From NCBI RefSeq assembly GCF_963675165.1, contig NC_087380.1:3711803-3775802 (forward strand): a stretch of DNA of 64,000 nucleotides. The letters run 5' to 3'. This DNA comes from Halichondria panicea. Taxonomy: Eukaryota > Porifera > Demospongiae > Suberitida > Halichondriidae. Below the pieces are notes generated by a model. It was not told where the DNA came from. It ran no database searches and was given only the letters and a program-made list of their open reading frames with translations. Positions 35,819 through 48,054 of the stretch are shown piece after piece (within the stretch, counting starts at the first letter, position 1; the number at the start of each line of letters is the position of its first letter). The translations under genes were made by a program, and so were the position numbers.

Positions 35819-36211
35819 TTACTGCAGGTGAAAGAACATAGAATTATTGTAGGGGTCAGAGTGGGTTGTGTTGCGATTTGAGGGAGCAAAAGGGTTGAAG
35901 ACTCTGACGTCCATCTGGGTTCTCTCACGTCTGCCTCCCCAGAGACCACTGGCAGCAACATCAAGCCTAGCACCTATGGTGGTATTTGCGCTTCTCCCGG
36001 ACATGGTCTCTGTGGTGGTCTCCTGAAGCTCTGGTTCGATTTGCACATCATTGCATACTTCAGTTAAGAGTCTCGCTGTTAAATCTCTTATTTCATTGTG
36101 ACGCAGGGAAGGAAACCCACCGCGTGGGCAAGAGAGTATATGATCCACAACAAACGCGGCGCCACAGGCACAGTGTGTGTGAGGATCTTGATAGGTGTAG
36201 CGTAGGGCCAT
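35819..36211 (-). pseudogene. Retroelement C-terminal fragment with zinc knuckle
   Basis: The minus frame reads CACGAAFVVDHILSCPRGGF, SLRHNEIRDLTARLLTEVCN, ARLDVAASGLWGGRRERTQM and DVRVFNPFAPSNR. The CxC...H...C knuckle followed by an Asp-containing D(V)RVFNP block is typical of a nuclease-like tail of certain retroelements in invertebrates. The rest of the pol gene is missing. Confidence 0.5.
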
Positions 36212-36576
36212 GGCATCAACAAAGGCACCCTTGTGGAGACAGAAGCCATATTCCTTGATTGGCAGTGAGGTCAGCTAGCTTGAGGCACCTGTCACCGAGC
36301 GGATCCTTCTATAGGTAGGATAGCTATACCAGGTAGCTTATCACAAAAAAATCAACAACAACACACAAAATACAGGCATACAGAGTTCTAGTTCCACACG
36401 AGGTCTCTCACAAAACTCATCATAAAAACTAAGCTGGCATTACGTTTAAACGTAAGGTAAATATATCTATCTAACAAATACATCTATCAAAACGATCAAC
36501 ACACACACACACAGTGTTCCAGTCTCTTACATACCTTCTCCAGCGTAAAACTAGGAAAAGTAGTTTGACGCAGAAT

Positions 36577-37205
36577 TTACTCTCGACCAGGCATCAGCAT
36601 TTCCATTGGCTTAATCCTCCATCGGGGAAACCAGCGTCGATATAAGATACCCTTCTTTCTGAAGAAACCACAATTCGACGTGGCTGTCCTTACATCCTCC
36701 AGGGTCTTATCTTTCTCTTTCAGCTCTTGGGCGGACATCTCAAGACAGTGTTTCTCTTCACTCCCGTCCTTTTGTCGGTACTCTCGACGTTGAGTTTGCT
36801 CCTCACTCCGAGTGTACTTGACATCCTCTTGGGTTTCCACACTCCCCTTCTCGTCCGAGGCTTCTAGTTCCTCCTGAGCTGCTCTGACTTCCGCCTGTCC
36901 ATGGCCAACTAACTTGGTTGCCACCAGCATCGGCAGTGCTGGCATATCTGTACCCTTTAGCATAGACATTGGCAGGGTCTTCGAAACCGCTGCTTCTACT
37001 TCATGAGTTCGACACTCGGGCTAGTGGGTATACTACCGTGTCCCCGTGGGCACAGCAGATGGCAATAGAGTCACCTTCGATCACTTTGTTCGCTGGCACT
37101 AGGTCCTGTCTGACCATCGTCTTCGTGCAGCCAGTATCCAAACACACATCGGATACTGTTCGCCCTTTAATCCTTCCTTCCTGGAAAACATTATGTCCGC
37201 TAACT
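36577..37205 (-). pseudogene. Ty3/gypsy pol fragment: protease to integrase start
   Basis: Upstream (37200-36990) the minus strand reads VCLDTGCTKTMVRQDLVPAN with the DTG of a retropepsin, then AICCAHGDTVVYPLARV. After a frame change, frame 36969-36577 reads LPMSMLKGTDMPALPMLVAT, a charged linker, and CGFFRKKGILYRRWFPRWR, the start of the integrase zinc domain. The RT/RNase H region expected between them is deleted. No LTRs were located. Confidence 0.6.
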
Positions 37206-37973
37206 TAAAGGAGTACATGCATCAATGGCAGTTTTGTTTAAAAATTAAAAATGTTAGTACATAATTTCAGCTCACAACAAAAGTACCAAAAAATTACATT
37301 GATTGTGGTGTAGTGAATACTCAGAAATATTATGTTGTTAAGAAACTCATAAGTGACAATTTTCTATAACAGACCCTGTCTAACAAGTGGTAGTTAATTT
37401 TGCTATAATATCATAGCAAAGACCCACATGTGAAGCTTTGTCCAGCTGCAGTCATTCCTGAGTGGGCTTATTTTAGGAAACTTTACACTTTAAATTTTTT
37501 AACTCTCCGCCTCCCTGGATTAAACGTATACTGGGGACCCACACTTTACTTTGTTGCGCAAACGAAGGATCCATACTTTACTTTGTTGGCCAACAAAAGG
37601 CCCACGTGTGATACCTTAGTTAAAAAGGCCCTGTAGTATAGGAAACTGAAGACCCATAGTCATTATACACAGGAAATTAATCATGTAAGTATCACAATCC
37701 AACATTACAATGGACACATAGCTGAATCCTAACCTTAAAGCCATACGTATAACGGGGTGTAACAATACTAAGATATGAACTTAATTAAGCAATGTTGCAG
37801 GTAGCCGATAAATAGCACTTAAGCAGTATCAGTTTCAGGTAGCAGTGATGCTACTTTCCGATAAATAGCTTGCTGGTTATCTTGAGACGGCACAATAGAT
37901 ACTATATTCCTCCTCAGAGTAACGGCTGTGTACCATATTAGTTCTGTATAATTATATAGGGATGCAAAATAAA
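37206..37973. other. Stretch with no supported gene
   Basis: AT-rich sequence; nothing recognised on either strand. Confidence 0.45.
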
Positions 37974-39001
37974 TTAATAGCAAGGTATACTAAAAATACC
38001 ATACGTACTTTTCTCATTCCCACTAGTAATATCTAGCACCGTAGACCCAGCCACACACAAGTGAGAAATGAGATATTCATAAAGACAGGTTGAGTCGCCA
38101 TCTACAAAGTTTAGTCTGTGGTCATTGGGTGGATAGTCTAGTATCTCCTTGGCTGAAGCGTCTACTGCCGGTGTGAAAAAAGCAACAACTACAGCCTCCA
38201 CGCAGGGGGGTAAGGTATGTAGTGGTGCTTACAAAATTAAATAATTGTACTGTATGTACGTACCTTTTGCTATGCTGGTGTCAGCAAAAAATAGCACTTC
38301 AGCTGTCCCAAAAGCACGCCTCCATATGTTCAGTGTTGTCTGTTGGGCGTCAACAGGACGTGGCAACTACATACATGTAACAACCTAAAAAGGCATTGAT
38401 CTCTTTTATGGTGTATGCGACACTCCATATTCTCACTATTTGACGTGATAACCAGCTGGGACCCTTGAAAAGTTTCTGATTACATTTCCCGAAATTTCAG
38501 TACTTTCTGTTACCAAATCATTCACTGAGGCACCATTGACGATAATACTGGAAGCTGATGGCAAAAATTTTCGGAATTATTTTTTGAATGTCAATGCCAA
38601 GAAATCGATTCAGCTGGTCGTCAGTGGAAAAAGCGGGAAATTTATCAACAGCTTGATCCCATGACTCAACATTTTTCAAATGCTGTTTTCAGAGCTACTT
38701 TCTGCTTCAATTGACTAACAGCAGTCTGCAGCTTGGTCAGAGAACATTTTGCAAATGCTGTTTTCAGAGTTACTTTCTGCTTCAATTGACTAACAGCAGT
38801 CTGCAGCTTGGTCAGAGAGGTTTCTCCAGCTATCACTTTTTGCAGTAGCAAACACTGATCGCTAATTGGCAGAGTTTGAATAAGTGCCAAGTAGTTCTGC
38901 TTAAATTCGGGCTTCTGTAATAGTGTCGACATTCTTAGCTTTTGTGCCTTTAGCTTTGACTGCTCTAACAGGTCCATTACCTGAACTACCAGGTCCCACA
39001 C
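37974..39001 (-). CDS. Exons of an unrecognised gene with a methyltransferase-like motif
   Basis: Three minus-strand blocks look coding. The block 39001-38666 is helical and contains a 25-residue unit (SLTKLQTAVSQLKQKV...KTAF) repeated twice in tandem. The block around 38375-38275 reads LPRPVDAQQTTLNIWRRAFG then AEVLFFADTSIAK and ends at a donor GTACGT. The block around 38200-38010 reads AVVVAFFTPAVDASAKEILD, VDGDSTCLYEYLISHLCVAG and TVLDITSGNEK, and ends at a donor GTACGTATG. VLDITSG resembles motif I of SAM-dependent methyltransferases, but no other motif is visible. Phases between blocks could not be fully reconciled. Whether they form one gene is unsure. Confidence 0.35.
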
Positions 39002-39116
39002 TTGCTTACGTAAGCTGGCTTGAGAGAATACATTATCCTTATGTGTGTGGGATATATCCTGTAAGGTATATGTAACTTATTATCTACTCATTTCCTATGT
39101 TCTTATGGTTTCAAAA

Positions 39117-39520
39117 TAGAGTAAAGTCGCCGAACTCCGTCAGATATCAAAGTGCGTCAGGTAAAAGGGCGTGTAGTGCACGAACAAAACAAGATAGATT
39201 CAAACTAATTACACACACTAACAGATGGCCATGGGACTACTATCCAGCGAAAACTTGGATAGGCCAAGTCGCTTCCCGTCCGAGCAGTGATCACTTGAAA
39301 AAACTACCAAATAATTCGATTTGCGCCAGAACGTACTGATCCCCGTTTCTGCCAAACTACACAGCTAGAGCTAACTGACCTGAGTACAATCTAGATAGAG
39401 TGCAGTACAGAGTGGAGCAATTTCCAGAATCAGGCAACCCCTGCAAAGCGGAGCTACACTTGTTCTTTGTGAGGGTTGTAAAGTGCTGAGTCAGCAATAC
39501 TCCGGTTATAAGCCTCAACC
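39117..39520 (+). repeat. Left member of a 0.4-kb inverted repeat pair
   Basis: This segment (from AGAGTAAAGTCGCCGAACTC to AAGTGCTGAGTCAGCAATAC) recurs in inverted orientation at 48055-48470, about 90% alike by eye. The two copies bracket 9 kb containing the Ulp1-PHD gene, the hAT element and the second pogo relic. Confidence 0.85.
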
Positions 39521-39639
39521 CACACACTCCTGTGCGTTAATTTTTATTATTGCACAAAACCATAACAAAATTAATATTCAGCAAAAGTTAAACTGTATCT
39601 ATAGAAGCTGTCCAGACTTCAAAACTATGCAGCAACTGA

Positions 39640-42533
39640 GGTTCATCCTGTAAAATCATAAAACAATAAAGCTGAGTTAAGGTGTGTGTATAAATTTATC
39701 TTTCCGATGGCACTTCCACATTTCTTTTTACTTCTAGTCACGCGTTGCAAGTCAACAGTCGATTTCACCTCTGTTAAGGAGGGAATGTAAATCAGATATG
39801 TTTAAAAAATACTTTCTTTTTGTTTTGTTTCTATGGCCGGACGCTCTGAGGTAGCCTGGACATCTTGGGGGCTACTGGACTCTGTATAATACGCATGGAT
39901 ACAAGTGTGTGTGTGTGGGTGAATAAATTCATTCTTACTGTTCCGCGTTTTTTTCTACATGTACGTTTCAAATGGACAGGCACCTTCACCTCTGTTAAGG
40001 AGGGGATGTAAAAACAGGTATGTCCGAAAATAAACTCTTACCTGTTTCTGTGGCCGGACGTTCTGAGGTACATGTAGCCTGGACATCTTTGGGGCTACTG
40101 GACTCTGATACTTTTGATTCTGTATAATACGCATTGTGTGGGTGGGTGAAGAAATTCATTCTTACTGACGACGACAGTTCCATGTTTCTTTCTACATGTA
40201 CGTTTCAAGTGGACAGGCACCTTCACCTCTGTTAAGGAGGGGATGTAAAAACAGGTATGTCCGAAAATAAACTCTTACCTGTTTCTGTGGCCGGACGTTG
40301 TGAGGTACATGTAGCCTGGACATCTTGGGGGCTACTGGACTCTGATACTTTTGATTCTGTATAATACATATGGATACAAGTGTGTGTGTGTGTGTGGGTG
40401 GGTGAATAAATTCATTCTTACTGACGGCAGTCCCAAGGTTATTTTCAGCTTGAGTCTTAAACCTTGAGCCGGACTCTCTGTCTCTAAAGTAGGTGAACAT
40501 GTTGGGTTGCACATTAATTACAGTGTATATTGGTGTAAATTTCACTCACTTGGGTATGACACGAGAGGTTTCGTTTCAGTCGCCTTTTGCTCACCTGAAG
40601 GATAATGGGGGCATTATTACAAGAATATAACAATTTCTATACATATATATATATACACACGATGTAATGTAAGGTACCACGGTTTATGGTCATACTTTAT
40701 ACATGGACATGTACAACGTCATGCTTCTGAATCAGTTGCACACAAACATTATTTACACATACATACAATTCACTTACAACTGGGACATATCCATACAGTG
40801 GCCTCAAACTCGAACACATCATTTGGCACATCAACACAGCCAGGGTGAAACCACTCCAGACAAACATCACAGCTAGCCATTGGTTTAACCTCCGGACCTC
40901 GACACACACAATATAATTATGTCAAAACAAACCGACTTTATCACTCTTCGTCTGCTTTCCAACGCTTTTCTCGGAACTTTAGGAAAAGAAAATATTTCTT
41001 CCTTCTCAAAACATTCTAAAAGATGCGCTCGCATTTTGTCCTGTACCACCTTTTGGGTAAATGGATCTATGTCACAGCACAAATCATATGCCATTGATAT
41101 GGCAAAGAGGCCACAGTCAGCTCTACCAACTTGTGGGGTAACCCCAATCACATTAATAGTGATACTTGAGTACATGCTGTTTAGTGACCTGGTGGTACAA
41201 CAAGCTACCGTGCCGCCCTCATAAGGGATGGTATACATTGAGTCGAAAAGTTCAACTTCATTTCCAACACTGAATTTATTGGACAAACACGCCCAGTGTC
41301 CTGGTGCGATGAAAATGACTTGAACAAAATCTTGAGGAATTGAATTCCACTTATGCTTAGTGGCCAAATAGTGGGTGTCTTGTAGGCCATTTTGAAGTGG
41401 AAATTTTTTGCAGAAAAGGGTATTTGCTGCCGAGATGTGGTTAGCAGTCAATAGTCTACCATTACTCAGAATTTCTCTCTCAGCCATTGACAATCGCAGC
41501 TTGTGGACCCAGTTAGTAAATCTAGAAGTTATGATCATCTCTGAGTTATATACGCAAACTATACAAGTACTTTATAGCTAGAGCTATAATAATTATGTAG
41601 ATATAGCATGAGAATCCTCGTGTAATATATACAGGCACAAGCCTGAGGGCGAGTTGCCTGCATGTTGCACACAACACGAGGATTCTCATGCTATATGTGT
41701 TTCATATTACGACGTTATGCCTCGAGGCACTACCATGTATATAACACGGAAGGGACTGTATGATTTTTATTACACCCTTGTTACCATGACAATGTGATAT
41801 AAAGGATTCTAATCACCTACACATGTACTTGCATTTTGTTTCTACTATTTCCATAATTAATTTAGCCAATTTCTTATAATGGGATGTACACGTATTTACA
41901 AGGGATGAATATTATCATACCTTTAGCTTTGCTTCTTACTTGAGAACATGAATTGTCGTCGACAGATATCTTAACCTCTGTTAAGGAGGGAATGTAAAAT
42001 CATGATGTAATGTCGAAAATAAACTCTCACCTGTTTCTGTGGCCGGACGCTCCGATGAAGCTTGGAAATCTTGTGGGCTAGTGGGCAATTCTGACTCTGC
42101 AACAGGCATGGTTAGTACAACGAGTGTGTGTGTGGGTGTATAAATTCATCCTTACTGACAGTAGTCTCAAAACGCAAGTTGACAGGCGTCTCTACCTCTG
42201 TTAAAGAGGGAATGTAAAATCATGGTGTAATGTCTAAAATAAACTCTTACCCATTTCTGTGGACGGACGCTCCGATGAAGCTTGGAAATCTTGTGGGCTA
42301 GTGGGCAGTTCTGACTCTACAACAGGCATGGTTAGCACGAGTGTGTGTGTGGGTGTATAAATTCATCCTTACTGACAGTAGTCTCAAAACGCAAGTTGAC
42401 AGGCATCTCTACCTCTGTTAAAGAGGGAATGTAAAATCATGGTGTAATGTCCAAAATAAACTCTTACCCGTTTCTGTGGACGGACGCTCCGATGAAGCTT
42501 GGAAATCTTGGAGGCTAGTGGGCAGTTTTGACT
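39640..42533 (-). pseudogene. Ulp1-type protease / PHD finger gene with arrays of cassette exons
   Basis: The central exon (41538 to 40778) encodes a Ulp1/SENP-like C48 cysteine protease: APGHWACL (His), LFDSMY (Asp), PQVGRADCGLFAISMAYDL (Gln and Cys). Then comes a PHD finger, YCVCRGPEVKPMASCDVC, with WFHPGCVDVP and WICPSC completed across the next exon (40594-40550). A one-base shift near 40910 separates protease and PHD frames, so this copy is broken or misread there. Upstream are three exon pairs: 42533-42468/42414-42373, 42316-42251/42197-42156 and 42096-42031/41977-41940. Downstream are further pairs: 40356-40279/40228-40166 and 40119-40042/39991-39939, then a terminal pair ending near 39643. 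Each pair encodes a Ser/Pro/Thr-rich segment such as SSSPKDVQATCTSERPATET. Most cassette exons begin and end in phase 1. No transposase core was found. Function is unknown. Confidence 0.6.
41601..41696. mobile_element. Compact palindromic MITE
   Basis: The 96-base element has 23-base ends ATATAGCATGAGAATCCTCG.. and ..CGAGGATTCTCATGCTATAT. It lies between the cassette exons and the protease exon. Confidence 0.8.
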
Positions 42534-42808
42534 CTGGACATGGTTGATACAACAAGCGTGTACATGTACATGTATGTTTAAGTTGAAACCCTGAATATCA
42601 CCCAAGTTGTCTGGACATAATTATATGTGCGTGTGCATGGGAAACGACATTATCACTATACAAGTACTTACTGTACATGTACACGAGATCATACCCAATG
42701 TAGACTTATAATCTATAAATGCATATTGTTGTTAATTGTGTTGTATTTGCAGATCATAATATACAGTACTTGTAGGTACACTGTAAACATGTACAGCTAG
42801 TGCACTAT

Positions 42809-45451
42809 CAGGGTGTCATACAGGATTTTGAAATAGGGGGGGGAAATCTGCGTGGCGGCGCTCGAGTACGGCACGCAGGGGGGTCCGGGGGCATGCTCCC
42901 CTAGAAATTGTTTGTGCTCTTGAGGTGAATTCTGGTGGGATTTTGGGGGTTTTAAATGGGTGTCAAAATGTGGTTTGTGGGTTTGTATTTTTCTATGTGC
43001 ATAAGTCAACAAAACATGCCATGTGCTCTTAAAAGTATACTCTTAAAGCTTAGACTTTGACCAAGACATGGATATTAGGAACTATTTATCTAATTCTCGT
43101 AAGAGATCACATAAAGAAGTTGCAAGTGACAGTGACAGTGACAGTGACAGTACTAGTGATAATGAAAGTGTAATGCCTGATCCCCGGTGTACCCAGCCTG
43201 CTCAGCTAGTACAATCGAAATCTGATAAGAAAAAGGCCTATAAGTCTAAGTTAACATACCGGCAACAATGGAAACTAAAATATTCCTGGATAGACTGCGC
43301 TAACGCAGAAATGGGTATGTTCTGTGTTATTTGTAAAAAGTATGGCAAACCACCTGGTAATGCCCGTGGAGCATGGACAACACGAGGAATTACAGATTGG
43401 AACCATGCGACTGAAATGCTTAAGCTGCACAATGATTCCAAATGGCACAAAGATGCAGCCATAACAGCCCAGATGGCACAACAGTCAGATCTAAGTGTAT
43501 TAGAGCTCCAAAATGCTGCGAGTGCCAGAGACACAAAGGAAAGAAAGAAGAAAAATCAAGCAATTATATTGAAACTTCTTTGTTCTATTTACTTTTTGAT
43601 TAAACATCGTATCCCCCACACCACTACTTTTAATGATTTGTTAGCTCTTCAAGTTGCAAATGGTGATGAACAACTAGCACATCACCTTGAACAATCCCCT
43701 GGAAATGCAATGTATACATCTAAGTTTTCGCTGACATCGCTAATAGAGGCCATTGCTACGTGGTTACGCCGAAAACTGTTGAAAAGTTTGAGAGAGAGCC
43801 CTTTTTTCTCTATTTTAGCAGATGAATGTGAAGACATCAGCACTCAAGAAGAGCTTTCGATTTGCTGCCGATGGATTGTAGACGGTCAAGCAGAGGAGCA
43901 CTTCATATCAGTCTTGCACGTTCTTGCTTGTGACGCTGAAACCATCACTGAGGCAATCGAGTCTTTCATTGCTTCAAGTGATCTTCAGTACCGAAAATTG
44001 GTTGGACAGGGTTATGATGGAGCTGCTGTATTTTCAGGATGCAGAAGTGGAGTACAAGTAAGAATGCGCACTCATGCTGCTCATGCTGTGCACGTTCACT
44101 GTGCATGCCATAGGCTACAGCTTGCAAGCATACAAGCAGCTAAGACTGTTCCAGAAATACAAAAAGTCTTTGGCATGATGGGTAACATATGGAAGTTGTT
44201 CTATTATTCCCCAAAGAAAATGCAAGCACTGAAAGAAGTACAAGCTGTTCTTGGATTGCCGGAATTGAAGGTGGTGAAACCAAGTGATACCCGTTGGCTT
44301 TCACACGAGCGATGTATGCGAGCAATTCGCAAAGAGCTGCCTGCTCTTATAACTACACTGCAACAGCTGTATGAGACAACAGGTGATGCGGAAGCTTTTG
44401 GCTTAAGTACACTTCTCTCTTGTTTTACTGGAGTAGCCAGTATCTGCTTTCTTTCCTACGTCCTTGACACTCTGGCAAAAATGATGTTGCCATGCAAAGG
44501 AAGGTGACTGACTTTAGCAAGTTAAAAATCATGTTGCAATTCACACGTGACGAGCTAAAGTCATTAAAGAGTGACACAGCTGATTGGTGTTGCATAACTA
44601 CATCTATGTTAGCTTCGCTGGAGACAGAGTATGGAATCGACATTGGAAGACACAGAACTGCATCTCCTCGATCAAAATTTGCAAAGATTAGCAGCATTGA
44701 AGAATACCTGTCACTCATTGGAATTCCTTACATTGACACTCTGCTAGGAAATATTGAGAGTCGGTTCTCAGATGGTGTGGTTAAATTGCTGGTTGCTACA
44801 TCTATTTTCAATCCTTCTCAACTACCAGCAGAAGGATTTTTATCTTCCTATGGTCTGCAAGAAATTAAGGAACTAGCTGACTTCTATGGCAATGCCGCTT
44901 CTGTAGAACATTGTGGTGAAACATATACATCACCACCCCTACTCGATCGAGAAGAACTGGTTTCTGAATGGAAATTTTTTAGGCGAGCTCTATGCAAAGA
45001 GAAAGAACTATTTGTACGTACTAATCAGACAACTCCTAGTATACAAGAGTTGTTGACATCAATGCAAGCATGTGACGCATACAAGGGTATCTTCCCAGAA
45101 ACCTTCAAGCTATTGTTATCATTTTGTCAATACCAGTTGGCACAGCAACAGTGGAGAGATCTTTTAGTCAGATGAAAATGATCAAGACGCGGTTGAGGAA
45201 CCGGTTGTCTGATATGAATTTGTGTCGATTAATGTTGATAGCTGTGGAGGGGCCAGAACAGAGCAGTGTGCCATTTGAAGAGATACTAGATGTTTTTAAA
45301 GAAAAAAACAGACGTATTGAACTTTAGTTATTTCTGTCCATTTTGCATATAATTATACATTTTCTCTGGTTAACTGGATGAAAAAAAGGGGGGGAGAAAT
45401 TTGAGCTAGGGGGGGGGGATATCCCCCCTTTCCCCCCTGTATGACACCCTG
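42809..45451 (+). mobile_element. hAT DNA transposon
   Basis: The terminal inverted repeats are CAGGGTGTCATACAGG and CCTGTATGACACCCTG. ACTAT directly abuts both ends, a 5-base repeat that is shorter than the usual 8. Subterminal G- and C-runs are inverted. The transposase gene lies inside on the plus strand. A short deleted relative sits at 61656-62083 in opposite orientation. Confidence 0.9.
43068..45327 (+). pseudogene. hAT transposase (ZMYM/BED-like), three frames
   Basis: Frame 1 (43068-44507) starts MDIRNYLSNSRKRSHKEVAS, has a DSDSDSD acidic run, then a TTF/BED-like zinc region (FCVICKKYGK...WKHATEML-type, H-rich). The DDE core includes FFSILADECEDIS, GQGYDGAAVFSG, HCACHRLQLA and SDTRWLSHERC. 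Frame 2 continues from about 44492 to 45150 and frame 3 carries the hAT dimerisation motif VERSFSQMKMIKTRLRNRL to 45327. Shifts near 44500 and 45140 break the gene. The sequence is otherwise intact, implying recent insertion and decay. Confidence 0.85.
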
Positions 45452-45479
45452 ACTATTAATGAGGTATCGGTCAATTCAA

Positions 45480-46237
45480 GATGAACTTTGCACTCAAAGC
45501 ATTTCTTCATCCTCTTGGAGCATTCTACAAAACAAATACATGTAATAGTGTTCCACGAATATTATGTTCTGTAATTTACAGCGGGTATATTATATTTTTA
45601 TTAGCTGTATTGTACCTCTGCAGAAAGAATGGCCACACGGTTTAATTGCAAAAACACGTCCTGGTTTTGAGTCATCACACATGAGGCACTGTATCGCAAA
45701 ACTTTTCACAGGTTTCTGGATATAAAAAAATGTATAATAATAAATTATAGAATGAATACATCATAATTCAGCTGACCTTGCAACCTTTGCACACATTCCA
45801 CAAAGAACGGAATGATTACATGGCTTGAAAGTAATAACACCACATACGAAACATTGCACTTGGGCAGACTTAGAGGCTATATATATAAAAAAGACAAAAT
45901 AATAGTGACAGTCATACGGTAAGTGTATATGTACATGTACACATGAAAATAAAATGACAGAACAAGTACACATGTACAAAATTGGCTTACGTTTAGTGAT
46001 TCCCTTTGGTGCTTGTTTTTTCCCCTGGTCAGATGTTTCATCACACTTCAAGCCTACACTAGCATGACTCGAGATAACTCGGTTAGCAATTGTGTACAAT
46101 GGCACAGTTTTTAGCTTTGGTGTAGGTAGATCAGCTACGTTACGCAGTGCTTTGGGAGGTTGTGGAACACAAAAGGTTGGAGAGGCCAGGAGACGTAAAT
46201 CAGATGAAGACATCATGTTATCATGTAGAAACAGCAT
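45480..46237 (-). pseudogene. RING-like exons downstream of the pogo relic
   Basis: The minus strand shows a coding block (46237-45990) ending at donor AAAC/GTAAGC, then exon 45877-45770 with VQCFVCGVITFKPCNHSVLC, then exon near 45727-45615 with IQCLMCDDSKPGRVFAIKPC and GHSFC. A last piece near 45525 reads CSKRMKKCFECKVHL. The CxxC...CxHxxxC spacing is RING-type and occurs twice. Phases between exons do not all agree. These may be the 3' exons of the pogo-like gene or an independent RING gene. Confidence 0.4.
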
Positions 46238-47535
46238 ACCGTTTGAAAGGTGTGAACGTCACATTAGGAACAACATTGTCTCTAGGTTTCCTAGCCCCAG
46301 GGAAACGAATTGCTGCTCGGTCTAGTGGGTATATGCCTGTAATCGCAAATCCTGTGGCAATATTAGAGGCAGTCATAGACTCTATCCATGCTTTCGAAAA
46401 TAGTCGAACAAAGTTGTATGTATTGATTACTTGACCTGGATGAGATACTAAGTAATCGTGGCACACTAGTTTCCAATTAAAGGCCCAAATACACCTTTTG
46501 TCTAATGGTTGACTCAAATGCGTTGTGTTTGGGGGTAGTGTGAATAGGATCACTTCATTCTCGGTAGCCAGTTTGATGGTATCTGTACAGTAGTGTGAAC
46601 TGTGGCCATCTAATAACAGCAAGAGTGGTCGGCTTGCAGGAGCGTATTGAAGAAATATCTTTCGGAACCATGAATTGAATTAAAACACTGTTCATCCAGC
46701 CTTTGTCCGATAAACCATACTCAGTTCCTGGTAGTTCTCCGATGGTCAAATCAGGAGACAGAGTTTTTCGTCTCCATGTTATGTATGGAGGTAGGCTCTG
46801 ACCTGCAGCACTGACACAAGCAGCAATTGATACTTGAGATTTGGAGCCACTCGACACACAATATGGGTTCTTTGATCCACAACAATTAACAGTTTTGATA
46901 GGTTTCGGATTCAAAGGAAAACCCGACTCATCCATATTATAGATAAGACCATGCAGGATAATCACAAAGGCCAGTTTCTTTCAACGTATGCTCCAAAATA
47001 TCAAAGTAATTGTCCATTGCAGCTGTTGATGAGGCACTTGCTCGAGCAAGGGATAGGGTAGATGGTGTTCGTAACGAAAGAACCTCATAATGCCGAGCAA
47101 TGAACCTGGTCCACCACCCCTTGTCACTGTTTTCTCGCGATCGACTTCTTTTTGTGTGAGCATGCGGGACACAATGTCAAATACTTCATGTCTCGTTTTT
47201 GCGTAGCCAATGTCTGCACACTGGCACAGGAATTCCTCTTCTTCACGAGTAAACAGTAACGTAGGTGCACCAGCCTTGGCACCTGGGAGCACATCTCCGT
47301 GGATGTGGTCATTTAACGTGCTACGTGGTATGCCATAAACGATAGATGCTGACATGCCCTGCAGATTGACAGGCTTCACGCATGCTGATCTCAGTCCAGT
47401 TACGATAGGTTGTTCTAGCAGTCGATTCGTTTGTTGGTGAGCGTGTATAGTAGACCTTGAAACTCGGTCCCTCAAAGGACTGTGGTGCTGCAAACTTGGG
47501 AGCATGTAGTTTCTGCATGTATACAAGAGGCACAT
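46221..47535 (-). pseudogene. Second pogo/Tigger-type transposase, frame-broken
   Basis: Three overlapping frames rebuild the order. First 47535-46981 (IVYGIPRSTLNDHIHGDVLP then GAKAGAPTLL), next 46965-46555 (IYNMDESGFPLNPKPIKTV, YGLSDKGWMN), then 46622-46221 (LLLDGHSSHYC, LPPNTTHLSQPLDKRCIWAF, GIYPLDRAAI). All three DDE blocks are present, unlike the copy at 25.4 kb, but at least two shifts separate them. No TIRs were identified around it. Confidence 0.75.
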
Positions 47536-47624
47536 AAATATAAGCTAACATGCAACTATCATGAAGCTACTGTACAGCTAATTTTCGGGGTCAAAATATT
47601 CGTGGTTCAGCAATATTTAGTCAG

Positions 47625-47772
47625 TACCATAGTTGATGTAATTATAGCGCCACCATAAAGTGAAAACTGAGCTATATAGACCACATGGATGAACGAATTT
47701 TGGGGGTTCTAAAGATCTTGGATTCGGAAGTGGAATTAATTTTGTTGGCACTGTATTACATCAACTATGGTA
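47625..47772. mobile_element. MITE with TACCATAGTTGATGTAAT ends
   Basis: The inverted ends are TACCATAGTTGATGTAAT and ATTACATCAACTATGGTA; the element is 148 bases and non-coding. Confidence 0.85.
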
Positions 47773-48054
47773 GTGGTTAATCTTTTCGTGGTTGCTGCTT
47801 GCAGGTAGGCAAGGTCGCTTCATTCATGGCTAAAATATAAAGACGAAAACCACCCGCTATACGATATTTTAATGCAGCAAAAATTCTTGGTTCAGTGCAG
47901 TATGGTGCTAAAATTAGAGTCAGTGGCACCTTTATAAGACCACACACATCATTAGATTCGAATCAGTATTCTGGCTCATGTGTGCATGTGGTCAGATCAG
48001 AGATTATGTAAGATAAATTATAGGCCTATAGCTATAAGCGCTATAATATTAGCG

